Shown here: positions 1 through 8,310 of the stretch, one piece after another
Layout: the number at the start of each line of letters is the position of its first letter
Position numbering within the stretch: position 1 is the first letter of the stretch
DNA from: Eubacterium sp.
GTDB taxonomy: Bacteria > Bacillota > Clostridia > Lachnospirales > Lachnospiraceae
Assembly: GCA_017541035.1 (NCBI GenBank)
Contig: JAFXZW010000026.1
Location: 1 to 56,515, forward strand
DNA length: 56,515 bases
Reading direction: 5' to 3'
Notes under the pieces: model-generated
Database searches by the model: none
What the model was told of the DNA's origin: nothing
What the model saw: only the letters and a program-made list of their open reading frames with translations
Program-made: the position numbers and the translations under genes

Positions 1-67
1 GCCAGTAAGCGTTCAACTATCTTTACTTTTTCTGCTGAGTCAATCTTGCTTTTTCTGGACATAAAAA

Positions 68-111
68 TACCCCCAAGTAGGTTTTATATTTCAGTGTCCT
101 ACTTGGGGGTA
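68..111 (-). terminator. Rho-independent terminator of the 160-570 gene
   Basis: A perfect 14-bp inverted repeat (arms 68-81 and 98-111, 16-nt loop) lies 3' of the minus-strand gene. On the minus strand the second arm runs into TATTTTTA, a short U-tract. The loop is long for a terminator, but stem strength and placement fit. Bases 1-60 hold nothing I can assign. Confidence 0.8.
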
Positions 112-159
112 GCATATCATTCCCGGCTTCTGCTTTTTCGTTATTATCCTGCTGATCCG

Positions 160-570
160 TCAGTCGATCACGATGTTATTTACGGCATCTGCCACTTCTG
201 CGTAAGCTGCATTGTCGGCGGCAGCTTCAGCGGATTCCTTAACCTCTTCGGCAGCTTCCTTTACTTCCTCGACAGCGTCCGTAACTTCTTCGGACACATT
301 TTCGGAATCGCCCTTTGTCATCTTCTTATCCCAGATATCAACTGCCTTTTCTTTTGCCGTCTTGGCGTACTCGGTAACGGTCTTTGCCGTATCCTTCATT
401 GTGTCCTTAACCTTTACGGTTGCGGTCTCTACCTTGTTATCAACGTCGTATTTTTCGTTCAGCTGTCTGTATGCCGGTGTCTCACGGATCTCATCCTTGA
501 AAAGCGAATAGACACCATATGCAGCTGCGGCGACAACGCCGACCTTAAATACTCCACCGATTAATCCCAT
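160..570 (-). CDS. Small YtxH-like/coiled-coil membrane-anchored protein
   Basis: A 136-residue protein. The N-terminus (about residues 3-24) is hydrophobic and Gly/Ala/Val-rich and could anchor it in the membrane. The rest is a charged amphipathic helix with repeated Lys/Thr/Ala stretches (about 50-80), followed by a Glu/Ala-rich helical tail (about 90-125). This resembles YtxH-like or LEA-like stress proteins of Firmicutes, but no catalytic motif is visible and the function is not assigned. The start has a strong GAGGAGG site about 5 nt upstream. It has its own promoter (614-642) and a strong terminator, so it is probably a single-gene transcript divergent from the MutS-like gene. Confidence 0.7.
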   Translation of the reverse strand: MGLIGGVFKVGVVAAAAYGVYSLFKDEIRETPAYRQLNEKYDVDNKVETATVKVKDTMKDTAKTVTEYAKTAKEKAVDIWDKKMTKGDSENVSEEVTDAVEEVKEAAEEVKESAEAAADNAAYAEVADAVNNIVID

Positions 571-613
571 AACTTACCTCCTCAATTGTGTATTTAGTAA
601 ACAAACTGGAATA

Positions 614-642
614 ATTATACGTCAATCATGATAAAAAAGCAA
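614..642 (-). promoter_or_regulatory. Sigma-A promoter for the 160-570 gene
   Basis: On the minus strand TTGCTT (637-642) and a perfect TATAAT (614-619) are 17 nt apart. The predicted start lies about 35 nt upstream of the ATG at 570, leaving a normal leader with the GGAGG site. Confidence 0.7.
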
Positions 643-726
643 GAAAAGGTAGAAAATGACATTCATTTCGGTTATACTTTCCCTTGGCGGCTTTTTTTGC
701 CGTACTGATTAAGCGAGGACGAGAAA

Positions 727-2580
727 ATGGAACAGACTATCCTGAGCTTTTACGAAGAAGAAAAGCTGCGGATCGAGAAGAAAAAGAAGGAACTGGAAAA
801 AAAATTTAACCGGATAGCGTGGGCGCGTCTTGCTGTATTCCTGGCAGCGGTAATCCTGCTGTATCTCGGACTGACGAAACGACCGATGCAGGAACTGTAT
901 CTGGCGGGGGGGATTATCGGAGTTGTCGGCTTTCTGATCCTGATCCGACTGCATGACGGGATAGAGAAGAAACAACGCCTTCTGGAGGCCAGGGCAATGG
1001 CTGTTGCGGCCTATCCGGAACGGCTCGGTACCGGTTGGAGAAACTTCACGGATGACGGAAGCCGTTATCTGCAGAAGGAAGATACGGTAAGCCGGGATCT
1101 GGATCTTCTGGGACCGGGATCTCTGTATCAGATGATAAGCATCTGTCAGTCTTCCTACGGAAAATGGCTTTTTTCGGATATATTGAAGGATCCGTATCAG
1201 TTGATCGAAAAAAGAAAGGAACGTCAGGAAGCCATCCGGGAACTGGCAGACAATCCGGAATTTCTTCTGGATTACGAAACGGTTGTCCGGCAGGCCTTTG
1301 TGGATGAAAGAAAGCATCCGACCAGAGATGATGATGCCAAAAAACCGGGCAAGACCTATCATCCCGGAAAGATTCATTTCACCGCGCTGATGGGCCTTTT
1401 GATGGTACTGGTTCCGGTGATGAACATTGCCGTCATTGTGGCAATCCTGATCGGCCTGATCCAGCCTGCATGGATCCTGGTATCCTTCCTGGCCGGTTAT
1501 ATCATTACAGCCGGCTGCAAGTCCAAACTGGAGGAAGAAACGAAGGGGATTTTTTCCTCGGAGATGACCAGCGGACGGATATATCCGATCTTCAAGACAA
1601 TTCAGGATGCCGTATTTCACTCTGAGATGCTTTCGGAGATCAGGGAACGTGTGAGCGGTTCGAACGGTATGCTGGTGGCACAGAAAAAACTGTCCCACCT
1701 GGCTGATCTGAAGAACCTGGACTATAACCCCATTGTGGGGATGCTGCTGACCGGATTTGTCGGATGGGATTTCTTCCTGGCCTTCCTGGCTGCCCGTTGG
1801 GACAGAATGCACGGAGAGGCATTTGCGGGAAGCTTTGATATCATTGCGGAAATGGAAGCTCTTGGCAGTCTTGCGGTTCTTTCGGTGGTTCGTCCTACGG
1901 TCATTCCGACGCTGTCGGAAGAAAAGAAGGGTATTCGATTCCGGAATCTTTCCCACCCGCTTCTGGATCCGGAGAGTGTAGTGGCAAATGACGGAACACT
2001 GGAATCCCCTCTAACCGTGATCACTGGATCGAATATGTCCGGTAAAACGACCTTTCTCCGTACGGTGGCGCTCAGCCTGGTGCTTTCCTACATCGGCGCG
2101 GGGGTTGTTGCGGACGAATTTGATTCGGAATACAGAAGAATCTTCACATCCATGCGGGTTCAGGATGATGTGATGGGAGGTATCTCCACGTTTTATGCGG
2201 AAATCCTGCGGATTAAGGAAATGGCGGAATATATCGGAAAAGAAGAAGCTGTTCCGGCCATCTGTCTCATCGATGAGATCTTCAAGGGGACGAATTCCGC
2301 AGACCGTATCGTTGGTGCGCGGGAAGCTATCCTGCGGCTGTCGGATAAGGGCGGAATGGTCATCGTGACAACGCATGACTTTGAACTCTGCAGTCTTACC
2401 CAGGCGAACGGAAAGCCGGCGGAGAATCATCATTTTGAAGAACACTATGAGGATGACAAGCTGAAATTCGATTACACTATGAAGGACGGTCCCTGTACCA
2501 CACGGAATGCCCGTGCCTTACTGCGGATGGCCGGACTCATGGGAGAAAGTGATAACGAAGAGGGTATTTCGTCAAAGTAG
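727..2580 (+). CDS. Membrane-associated MutS-related ATPase
   Basis: A 617-residue protein whose C-terminal third is a MutS domain V ATPase: Walker A GSNMSGKTT at residues 434-442, Walker B ending in D516-E517, and the following MutS-like FKGTNS signature. The N-terminal mismatch-recognition domain of MutS1 is absent. Instead a basic Lys/Glu coiled segment (about 10-28) leads into two hydrophobic segments (about 31-47 and 57-74), and a second hydrophobic pair lies at about 219-255. This layout matches MutS-related proteins seen in Firmicutes and Bacteroidetes with membrane segments, whose role is not established. It is unlikely to be the replication mismatch-repair MutS. It ends 102 nt before the next gene, which has its own promoter. 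Confidence 0.85.
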   Translation: MEQTILSFYEEEKLRIEKKKKELEKKFNRIAWARLAVFLAAVILLYLGLTKRPMQELYLAGGIIGVVGFLILIRLHDGIEKKQRLLEARAMAVAAYPERLGTGWRNFTDDGSRYLQKEDTVSRDLDLLGPGSLYQMISICQSSYGKWLFSDILKDPYQLIEKRKERQEAIRELADNPEFLLDYETVVRQAFVDERKHPTRDDDAKKPGKTYHPGKIHFTALMGLLMVLVPVMNIAVIVAILIGLIQPAWILVSFLAGYIITAGCKSKLEEETKGIFSSEMTSGRIYPIFKTIQDAVFHSEMLSEIRERVSGSNGMLVAQKKLSHLADLKNLDYNPIVGMLLTGFVGWDFFLAFLAARWDRMHGEAFAGSFDIIAEMEALGSLAVLSVVRPTVIPTLSEEKKGIRFRNLSHPLLDPESVVANDGTLESPLTVITGSNMSGKTTFLRTVALSLVLSYIGAGVVADEFDSEYRRIFTSMRVQDDVMGGISTFYAEILRIKEMAEYIGKEEAVPAICLIDEIFKGTNSADRIVGAREAILRLSDKGGMVIVTTHDFELCSLTQANGKPAENHHFEEHYEDDKLKFDYTMKDGPCTTRNARALLRMAGLMGESDNEEGISSK

Positions 2581-2614
2581 CCAATTATTTTTATCTATTT
2601 TCGACAAAATGACG

Positions 2615-2644
2615 TTGACGTTGGTGTGAAAAATAGAGTAAAAT
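2615..2644 (+). promoter_or_regulatory. Sigma-A promoter for the 2683-4779 gene
   Basis: TTGACG (2615-2620), 18-nt spacer, TAAAAT (2639-2644). The predicted transcript starts near 2651 and contains the AGGAGG site at 2668-2673. Confidence 0.65.
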
Positions 2645-2682
2645 AACCAGTAAGGCTATAAATGTTGAGGAGGAGAAGGAAA

Positions 2683-4779
2683 ATGGCATTACCGGCAAAT
2701 ATCACCGCGGGAAGCGATAACAATGTACTTTCCATTGCTGCTTCGAATAATAAGGGGCTTCTGATCCGGTTTTTGAATGAACAGGTTGAGGATGGTTTCT
2801 ATGCATTGGTGATTGACTACCTTAAGGACTCAAATTTCGACCTGGAGAATATGAAAGTGGACGATGATGTCCGGGCACAGTGTACCAAGCTGTATGAGCT
2901 GGGTGAATTTGTGGACGAGAACATCAAGCAGCCGGAGCGTTTTGAGATTGATGAATGGATCGAGCCGTTGTTTAATTTTGTTTATGGCAATATTGATCCT
3001 ACGGATATTGATGCTCCCATCAGTACGACAGGTATCTACCGTTACAGTATCTGGCTGATCTATCTGTATCAGCGTGAAAAGTTCGGCGACGCCATGCGTC
3101 TGATCGGGGAAAGAATCGCACCGCTTCTGATCAATGTGAGCTACCAGATCCTGGAAGATGATGACCGTCCGAAGAACTTTGATAAGGCATTGATGGGATA
3201 TCTGGATCTTATCAATGTTGTAATGGAGATGGGACTTCCCACATCTCTGGCGAATTCGGATGCGTATCTGTCGAATCTGGAAGTGCTTTTTGATTATGTT
3301 GTGGAAGATCCGCATGTCGGAATCGATTACAAGACACAGCTGTCCATCGGCCTTTTCAATACCTTTATCGCAAATAAGGATTACAATAAGGCGTTTGAGT
3401 TCTATGGCCTCAATGCGGAGTATATCCCCATTGATAATATGGCTGTATATGAGAGCTTCAAGGAACTGATCCGTAATGTCAATACGACACAGGATACCAG
3501 TGTGCTGTCCCGGAATGTGCTGACAGCGATCTCCAAGCAGGAGATCTACAATAAGAGGATCGATACCCTGATCTCTGAGGTTTCTGCTTTCGTTAAGAAG
3601 GTTTATCTCTATATTGAGAATGAGCCGGATATGAAGAAGAACCTGCAGACACTGGGAGCCGGTTCACAGCTTACCGGAAAGACCAACATTTTCGAAGGTC
3701 TTTATGAGTATAATCTGGTATTTTATGAGTGCGGTATCAAGGAATTGGTGAATTCCGATGTATCCAGTCATAGCTGGGAGGAGAAGTATGAGATCCTTGA
3801 GAAGCTGTATACGACGCTGAATGTCGTTTTCGACGGCTATAACGTATATGAGCTTTCCAATAAGATCGAGCATCAGTATGTAGAGATCACATGGATCAAT
3901 GACTATGTCAATGCAAATCCGTCCCTGTTGAAGATGTTCTTCAGTATCAAGGAGAAGATCAAGGCCTTCAAGGTGCGTAAGAATGCCATCCTGGAGAAGT
4001 CCAAGACGAATTACGAGATCAAGCAGATGATCGATGACCGTCAGAAGACACTGGTATTCATGGCAGCAGAGGATATGATCATCAATGGCCTGAACGGAGG
4101 AAGAGTGGCTATTATCAACAGCGACTACGATCCGCGTAAGGCTGAGAAGTATCTTCAGAAGGACTATGCCGAGGTTGTGGTTCCCGCGAAATATAAAAAG
4201 GCAGAGGTTCCCTCAGGCGGCAGCAAGCTTTTCGGAAGAGCATCGGCACCTGCTATGGATCCGGATCTCAGAAAGCTTCTGGACGATCCCAAGATTGAAG
4301 AGATGCTGCTGAAGTCCGAATGGCTCTGGTATCAGTATGAGACAAAGGGAGCAGAGGCTCAGACACAGATGGAGGCTACCTACAGTGTGATCTGCATGAT
4401 CAAGGCTGTGGAAAAGCTTCTGGATAAGAAGGGCGGATCCGGTGCTCCGAAACCGGATGCAACTCCCAACAAGAAGGTGATCATTACCAAGACCGGTAAG
4501 GTTATTGAGCTTTCCGATGAGGGAAACCAGCCCACCGGAGGTGATCGTCATCAGGTGGCAACACCGACAGTTGTTGAGAATATCAACAATTTGCAGAACA
4601 CGTTAAAAGACAAGTCCGAGGAAAATGTGGACTATGTCAAGTCCTATGTCAACGACTGGCTGGATGCGGTAATGAAGAGTAAATTCGACATTGATACCAT
4701 GCTCCCGCTTTTCGAGGCAGAGGAATTAAGAGCAAAGAGCTTCCAGGTATTGAAGAAGCTCAGAGCAGATATCCTTTAA
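2683..4779 (+). CDS. Large cytoplasmic helical protein of unknown function
   Basis: A 698-residue soluble protein I do not recognise. No signal peptide, membrane segment, Walker motif or metal-binding cluster is seen. The first 450 residues look all-helical, and short stretches such as the KDYNKAFEFYGLN region resemble TPR-type helix pairs. A flexible segment at about 595-650 (Gly, Pro, Asp and Thr rich) precedes a final helical block. I chose the ATG at 2683 over the in-frame ATG at 2662 because AGGAGG (2668-2673) sits 9 nt before it and within the longer version. It is monocistronic, with its own promoter and a strong terminator at 4812-4847. Its even use of AAG and GAT codons suggests a well-expressed chromosomal gene, not a recent import. 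Confidence 0.8.
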   Translation: MALPANITAGSDNNVLSIAASNNKGLLIRFLNEQVEDGFYALVIDYLKDSNFDLENMKVDDDVRAQCTKLYELGEFVDENIKQPERFEIDEWIEPLFNFVYGNIDPTDIDAPISTTGIYRYSIWLIYLYQREKFGDAMRLIGERIAPLLINVSYQILEDDDRPKNFDKALMGYLDLINVVMEMGLPTSLANSDAYLSNLEVLFDYVVEDPHVGIDYKTQLSIGLFNTFIANKDYNKAFEFYGLNAEYIPIDNMAVYESFKELIRNVNTTQDTSVLSRNVLTAISKQEIYNKRIDTLISEVSAFVKKVYLYIENEPDMKKNLQTLGAGSQLTGKTNIFEGLYEYNLVFYECGIKELVNSDVSSHSWEEKYEILEKLYTTLNVVFDGYNVYELSNKIEHQYVEITWINDYVNANPSLLKMFFSIKEKIKAFKVRKNAILEKSKTNYEIKQMIDDRQKTLVFMAAEDMIINGLNGGRVAIINSDYDPRKAEKYLQKDYAEVVVPAKYKKAEVPSGGSKLFGRASAPAMDPDLRKLLDDPKIEEMLLKSEWLWYQYETKGAEAQTQMEATYSVICMIKAVEKLLDKKGGSGAPKPDATPNKKVIITKTGKVIELSDEGNQPTGGDRHQVATPTVVENINNLQNTLKDKSEENVDYVKSYVNDWLDAVMKSKFDIDTMLPLFEAEELRAKSFQVLKKLRADIL

Positions 4780-4811
4780 GAGATCAGAGAAGGATATCAA
4801 GTCCTCCTGTA

Positions 4812-4847
4812 AAAAAGAAGAAGAGGTTGAAAAACCTCTTCTTTTTT
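4812..4847. terminator. Bidirectional terminator between convergent genes
   Basis: A nearly perfect A-rich/T-rich stem: core AAGAGGTT (4821-4828) pairs with AACCTCTT (4833-4840) across a GAAA loop, with flanking A-run and T-run. It serves the 2683-4779 gene on plus and yqeG on minus. The yqeG stop codon (4846-4848) overlaps its edge. Confidence 0.85.
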
Positions 4848-5370
4848 ATGCGCGAATGGGGTGCCTCCTTCTGTAGAAGAACAGGATCGGGCGCTCCAGA
4901 ATTCTTTTCAGAACGATCTGAATCTCCTCTTTTTTATCAATCTGTTTTACCAGTATGGAACGAATTCCGGCCCGATTCGCTCCCCAGATGTCAGTGAAGA
5001 GCTGGTCTCCGATGAAGAGCGCCCTTCGGATCGGTATTCTCATTTTTCTGAGTCCGTTGAGATAGCCGGTCCGCTTGGGCTTGCCGGCCTTATACACATA
5101 GGATGGATCAGGAAGGCCTTCTACATGCAGTTCCTTTACAAACCGGTTGACCCGTGGCTCCTTGTTGTTGGAAATGAAGCATATGGAAAAACCCATTCGT
5201 CTTAAGTCGGTAAGAAGCCGGCGGCTCCTCTCGTCTGTCATGGCGTTGTGGGGGACCAGCGTATTGTCTATGTCAAAGAGAAGTGCCCGGTATCCCATCT
5301 GATAGTAACGGGCAAAATTGATCTTGTAGGTGGAGCTGTAATACTCCGAAGGGTAGAGAAAACGGGACAT
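4846..5370 (-). CDS. YqeG-family HAD phosphatase (subfamily IIIA)
   Basis: A 174-residue HAD-superfamily hydrolase. Motif I is DIDNTL at residues 33-38, with nucleophile D33 and acid D35. A motif II Ser occurs in the ISNN stretch near 67, a conserved Lys in the AGKPK stretch, and motif IV is GDQLFTD near 120. Length and motif spacing match the YqeG group, putative phosphatases widespread in Firmicutes (B. subtilis yqeG lies in the yqeH ribosome-assembly locus). The substrate is unknown. It starts 38 nt after uvrC on the same strand with a GAAAGGA site, so the two probably form an operon ending at the 4812-4847 terminator. The yqeH/aroE neighbours usual in Bacilli are absent. Confidence 0.85.
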   Translation of the reverse strand: MSRFLYPSEYYSSTYKINFARYYQMGYRALLFDIDNTLVPHNAMTDERSRRLLTDLRRMGFSICFISNNKEPRVNRFVKELHVEGLPDPSYVYKAGKPKRTGYLNGLRKMRIPIRRALFIGDQLFTDIWGANRAGIRSILVKQIDKKEEIQIVLKRILERPILFFYRRRHPIRA

Positions 5371-5408
5371 AACACCAGATTCCTTTCAGGTTTCATGTTG
5401 CTGAAGGG

Positions 5409-7247
5409 TTAATTCTTCGTTTCATCGTCAGGGTGGAAGAAGGTATACACCGCTTCTGCCGCTTTCCGGTTCATTCCGGGCAGATTGCTCAGTTCTTCCA
5501 CGTCTGCTGCCTTCAGTTCGTCAATCGAACGATAACGGAGCATAAGAGCCTGCCGCCGTTTAGGGCCGACTCCTGCTATGTCGTCCAGTATGGAGTGCGT
5601 TTGTTCCTTGCTTCGCAGGCTTCTGTGGAAGGTGATGGCAAAACGGTGCGTCTCATCCTGCAGGGCGGTGATCATATGCATGGCTTCGCTGCCCGGAGGA
5701 AATTCCACCTCCCTGTCTTTATAATACAGACCTCTGGTTCTGTGGTGGTCATCCTTTACCATGCCGCAGACCGGAATGGTAAAGCCGAGACTGTCCAGTA
5801 CCATTTCGGCAACATGTACCTGACCTTTCCCGCCGTCCATCATCAGAACATCCGGAAGGGGACCGAGGCTGTCATTGGTATATCTCCGGGATAATACCTC
5901 CTTCATGGAAGCATAATCATCCGGACCCTCAATGGTACGGAGACGGAACTTCCGGTATGCATTCCGGCGGGGTTCGCCGTTTTCAAAGACCACCATGGAG
6001 GCTACGGAGTGATATCCGGAAATGTGTGAGATATCGAAGGCCTCCATGCGGGTGGCCGCGGGAATCCCGAGTTTTTCGGCAATCTCTTTTACTGCACCGG
6101 TGGTCCGCATTTCTTTTTTCTTGATCCGTTCCAGATCCTGAGAAAGAACAAGAACGGCATTCTCTTCGGCAAGACGGAGAAGTCCGGCTTTATCTCCCCG
6201 CTTTGGCTGGAGAAGCAGGACCTTTGACCCTTTCTTTTCGGACAGGTAATTCATGACCATCTCTGCTTCGGGAACGGGATCCCGTGTAAGGATTTCCTTT
6301 GGAATATAGGGGCAGTTGCCGTAATACTGCTTGATGAATTCTCCCAGAATAGCAGAATCCGTGTCATCATTCTCAGCGGTCATGTGATGATTTTCTCTGC
6401 CCAGAAGCTGACCGTCGCGGACAAAAAAGACGGTAACTACAGAGTCCTCCTCTCCCCTGGCCATGGCAACGATATCGCGGTTGTCGGAATTCGTATCCTG
6501 CATCAGCTGTTTATCCATGATGTGGTGAATGCGTTCGATCCTGTCCCGGACCGAGGCGGCCTTTTCGAATTCCAGCTGCGCAGCGTATTGCTTCATTTCC
6601 TCCTTCAGATCCCGGAGCAGTTCCCCGGTATTGCCGCGAAGAAAGTTCATAGCGTCACTGACACGGTCCAGATAATCCGACTGCGTCATATCTCCGGTAC
6701 AGGGGCCGCAGCACTTGCCGATCTGGTAATACAGACAAGGACGCTCCTTTCCGATATCGCGGGGGAGGCTGCGATTACAGGTGCGTAGTTGAAAAAATTG
6801 GTTGGTCATGGCGATCATTTCCTGAACAGCCCTTGCATCCGTGTAAGGACCGAAGTACTTGGAATGGTCTCGCCGCATCTGATGGCTGTACAACACCCTC
6901 GGGTAAGGTTCCTCAAGCGTGACACGGATGTAGGGGTACCCCTTGTCGTCCGTCATCAAGGTGTTGTACTTCGGACGATGCTCCTTGATCAGGTTACATT
7001 CCAGTACCAGAGCCTCCATCTCGGAGCCTGTCAGAATGTATTCGAAATAGGCGATCTGTTCCACCATCCGAAGGATTTTCGGGGAATTGTTATGCCCGTG
7101 ACCGCTGCGGAAATACTGCCGCACACGGTTGTGAAGATCCACGGCTTTTCCCACGTAAAGAAGCTCCTCGCTGTTGCTCCTCATCAGATAGACACCGGGG
7201 TGGTGGGGGAGTTTTTTCAGTTCTTCTTCGATATCGAATTCTTTCAT
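5409..7247 (-). CDS. uvrC: Excinuclease ABC subunit C
   Basis: UvrC makes both incisions around bulky DNA lesions after UvrA/UvrB loading. The 612-residue length is standard. The N-terminal GIY-YIG nuclease domain shows GVY at 18-20 and YVG at 31-33. A four-cysteine cluster (about 167-195, including KCCGPC) matches the proposed Fe-S/metal site of UvrC. A UVR motif for UvrB contact lies at about 205-245, the RNase H-like second nuclease carries the EAFDISH motif, and the C-terminus holds helix-hairpin-helix repeats (IAGVGPKRR and LPGMNRKAA). The start aligns with the family (short N-terminus before the PGVY block). No Shine-Dalgarno site precedes it, and the promoter -10 is only 8 nt away (see findings). 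Confidence 0.97.
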   Translation of the reverse strand: MKEFDIEEELKKLPHHPGVYLMRSNSEELLYVGKAVDLHNRVRQYFRSGHGHNNSPKILRMVEQIAYFEYILTGSEMEALVLECNLIKEHRPKYNTLMTDDKGYPYIRVTLEEPYPRVLYSHQMRRDHSKYFGPYTDARAVQEMIAMTNQFFQLRTCNRSLPRDIGKERPCLYYQIGKCCGPCTGDMTQSDYLDRVSDAMNFLRGNTGELLRDLKEEMKQYAAQLEFEKAASVRDRIERIHHIMDKQLMQDTNSDNRDIVAMARGEEDSVVTVFFVRDGQLLGRENHHMTAENDDTDSAILGEFIKQYYGNCPYIPKEILTRDPVPEAEMVMNYLSEKKGSKVLLLQPKRGDKAGLLRLAEENAVLVLSQDLERIKKKEMRTTGAVKEIAEKLGIPAATRMEAFDISHISGYHSVASMVVFENGEPRRNAYRKFRLRTIEGPDDYASMKEVLSRRYTNDSLGPLPDVLMMDGGKGQVHVAEMVLDSLGFTIPVCGMVKDDHHRTRGLYYKDREVEFPPGSEAMHMITALQDETHRFAITFHRSLRSKEQTHSILDDIAGVGPKRRQALMLRYRSIDELKAADVEELSNLPGMNRKAAEAVYTFFHPDDETKN

Positions 7248-7254
7248 GCTCTGT

Positions 7255-7284
7255 ATTATAACACGTATGGAAAAATAAATCCAA
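7255..7284 (-). promoter_or_regulatory. uvrC promoter, probably giving a leaderless mRNA
   Basis: On the minus strand TTGGAT (7279-7284), 18-nt spacer, TATAAT (7255-7260). The -10 box ends 7 nt before the A of the uvrC ATG (7247), so the predicted start of transcription falls at or within 1-3 nt of the start codon. Confidence 0.65.
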
Positions 7285-7340
7285 TTATGGTAAGATGATA
7301 GCAGTGTTTTTCACACAAGATTACTTAACAGGAGGGGGTT

Positions 7341-8279
7341 ATGACAGAGGATTACAGCGTCCGGCTGACGGATTTTATTAAAAAACTGAATCTGAAGAAC
7401 TATACGCCGGAGATCAATACGGATGATATTCTGATCACGGATCCGGACATTAACCGTCCGGCCCTGCAGCTGGCCGGGTTCTTCGAACATTTTGACACTT
7501 CCCGTGTCCAGATCTGCGGAAATGTGGAGCATGCCTACCTGGCGGATATGCATACCAGGGAAGAAAATATCGAGATCTTCGATAAGCTTTTTGGGTTTCC
7601 CATTCCCTGTCTGGTATTCTGCCGTGATATCGAGCCCTATGATTTTATCGTAGAAGCGGGGAAGAAGCACGGAATACCGGTGCTTTCTTCCGAATCCACT
7701 ACATCCAGCTTCGTGCATGAGGCGGTTCGCTGGCTGCATGAGGAGCTGGCTCCCAGGATATCCATCCACGCCGTGCTTGTGGATGTATTCGGTGAAGGCG
7801 TTCTTATCATGGGGGACAGTGGTATCGGAAAGTCCGAGGCGGCGTTGGAGCTTTTGAAGAGAGGACACCGGCTGGTGGCGGATGATGTGGTAGAGATCAA
7901 GAAGATCAGTGATGACCAGCTGATCGGTATGAGCCCGGCCATTACCCGGCATTTTATCGAGCTTCGCGGTATCGGCATCATCGACGTAAAAACCATGTTT
8001 GGTGTAGAGTGTGTGAAGATCTCCCAGCAGATCGATCTTGTGATCAATCTTGAAGAGTGGGATAAGGATGCGAATTATGATCGGATGGGACTGGAGGATC
8101 AGTATGTGGAATTCCTGGGAAATAAGATCACCAGCCACAACATTCCCATACGTCCCGGCCGGAATCTGGCCATTATCGTGGAGTCTGCGGCGGTCAATCA
8201 CAGACAGAAGAAAATGGGATACAATGCGGCACAGGAGCTCTACCGCCGCGTGACGGAGAATATGAATAAGAATTCCTGA
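7341..8279 (+). CDS. hprK: HPr kinase/phosphorylase
   Basis: HprK phosphorylates and dephosphorylates Ser46 of HPr and Crh in response to glycolytic metabolites, and so drives CcpA-dependent catabolite control. The 312-residue length is typical. The C-terminal kinase domain has Walker A GDSGIGKS at 158-165, an ADD motif just after it, and the family signature ELRGIGIIDVKTMFG at 207-221. The N-terminal MurF-like domain precedes it. A strong AGGAGGGGG site lies before the ATG. Its likely target, a Ser46-containing HPr-like protein, is encoded 3.9 kb downstream in the same run of genes. It is followed at 31 nt by the ROK kinase. Confidence 0.96.
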   Translation: MTEDYSVRLTDFIKKLNLKNYTPEINTDDILITDPDINRPALQLAGFFEHFDTSRVQICGNVEHAYLADMHTREENIEIFDKLFGFPIPCLVFCRDIEPYDFIVEAGKKHGIPVLSSESTTSSFVHEAVRWLHEELAPRISIHAVLVDVFGEGVLIMGDSGIGKSEAALELLKRGHRLVADDVVEIKKISDDQLIGMSPAITRHFIELRGIGIIDVKTMFGVECVKISQQIDLVINLEEWDKDANYDRMGLEDQYVEFLGNKITSHNIPIRPGRNLAIIVESAAVNHRQKKMGYNAAQELYRRVTENMNKNS

Positions 8280-8310
8280 TGGACAGGATATGAGATTAAA
8301 GGAGGGGACT

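Noticed and set aside
46-564. Plus-strand open frame of 172 codons
   Set aside because: It overlaps a terminator hairpin and the minus-strand coiled-coil gene, with no ribosome site.
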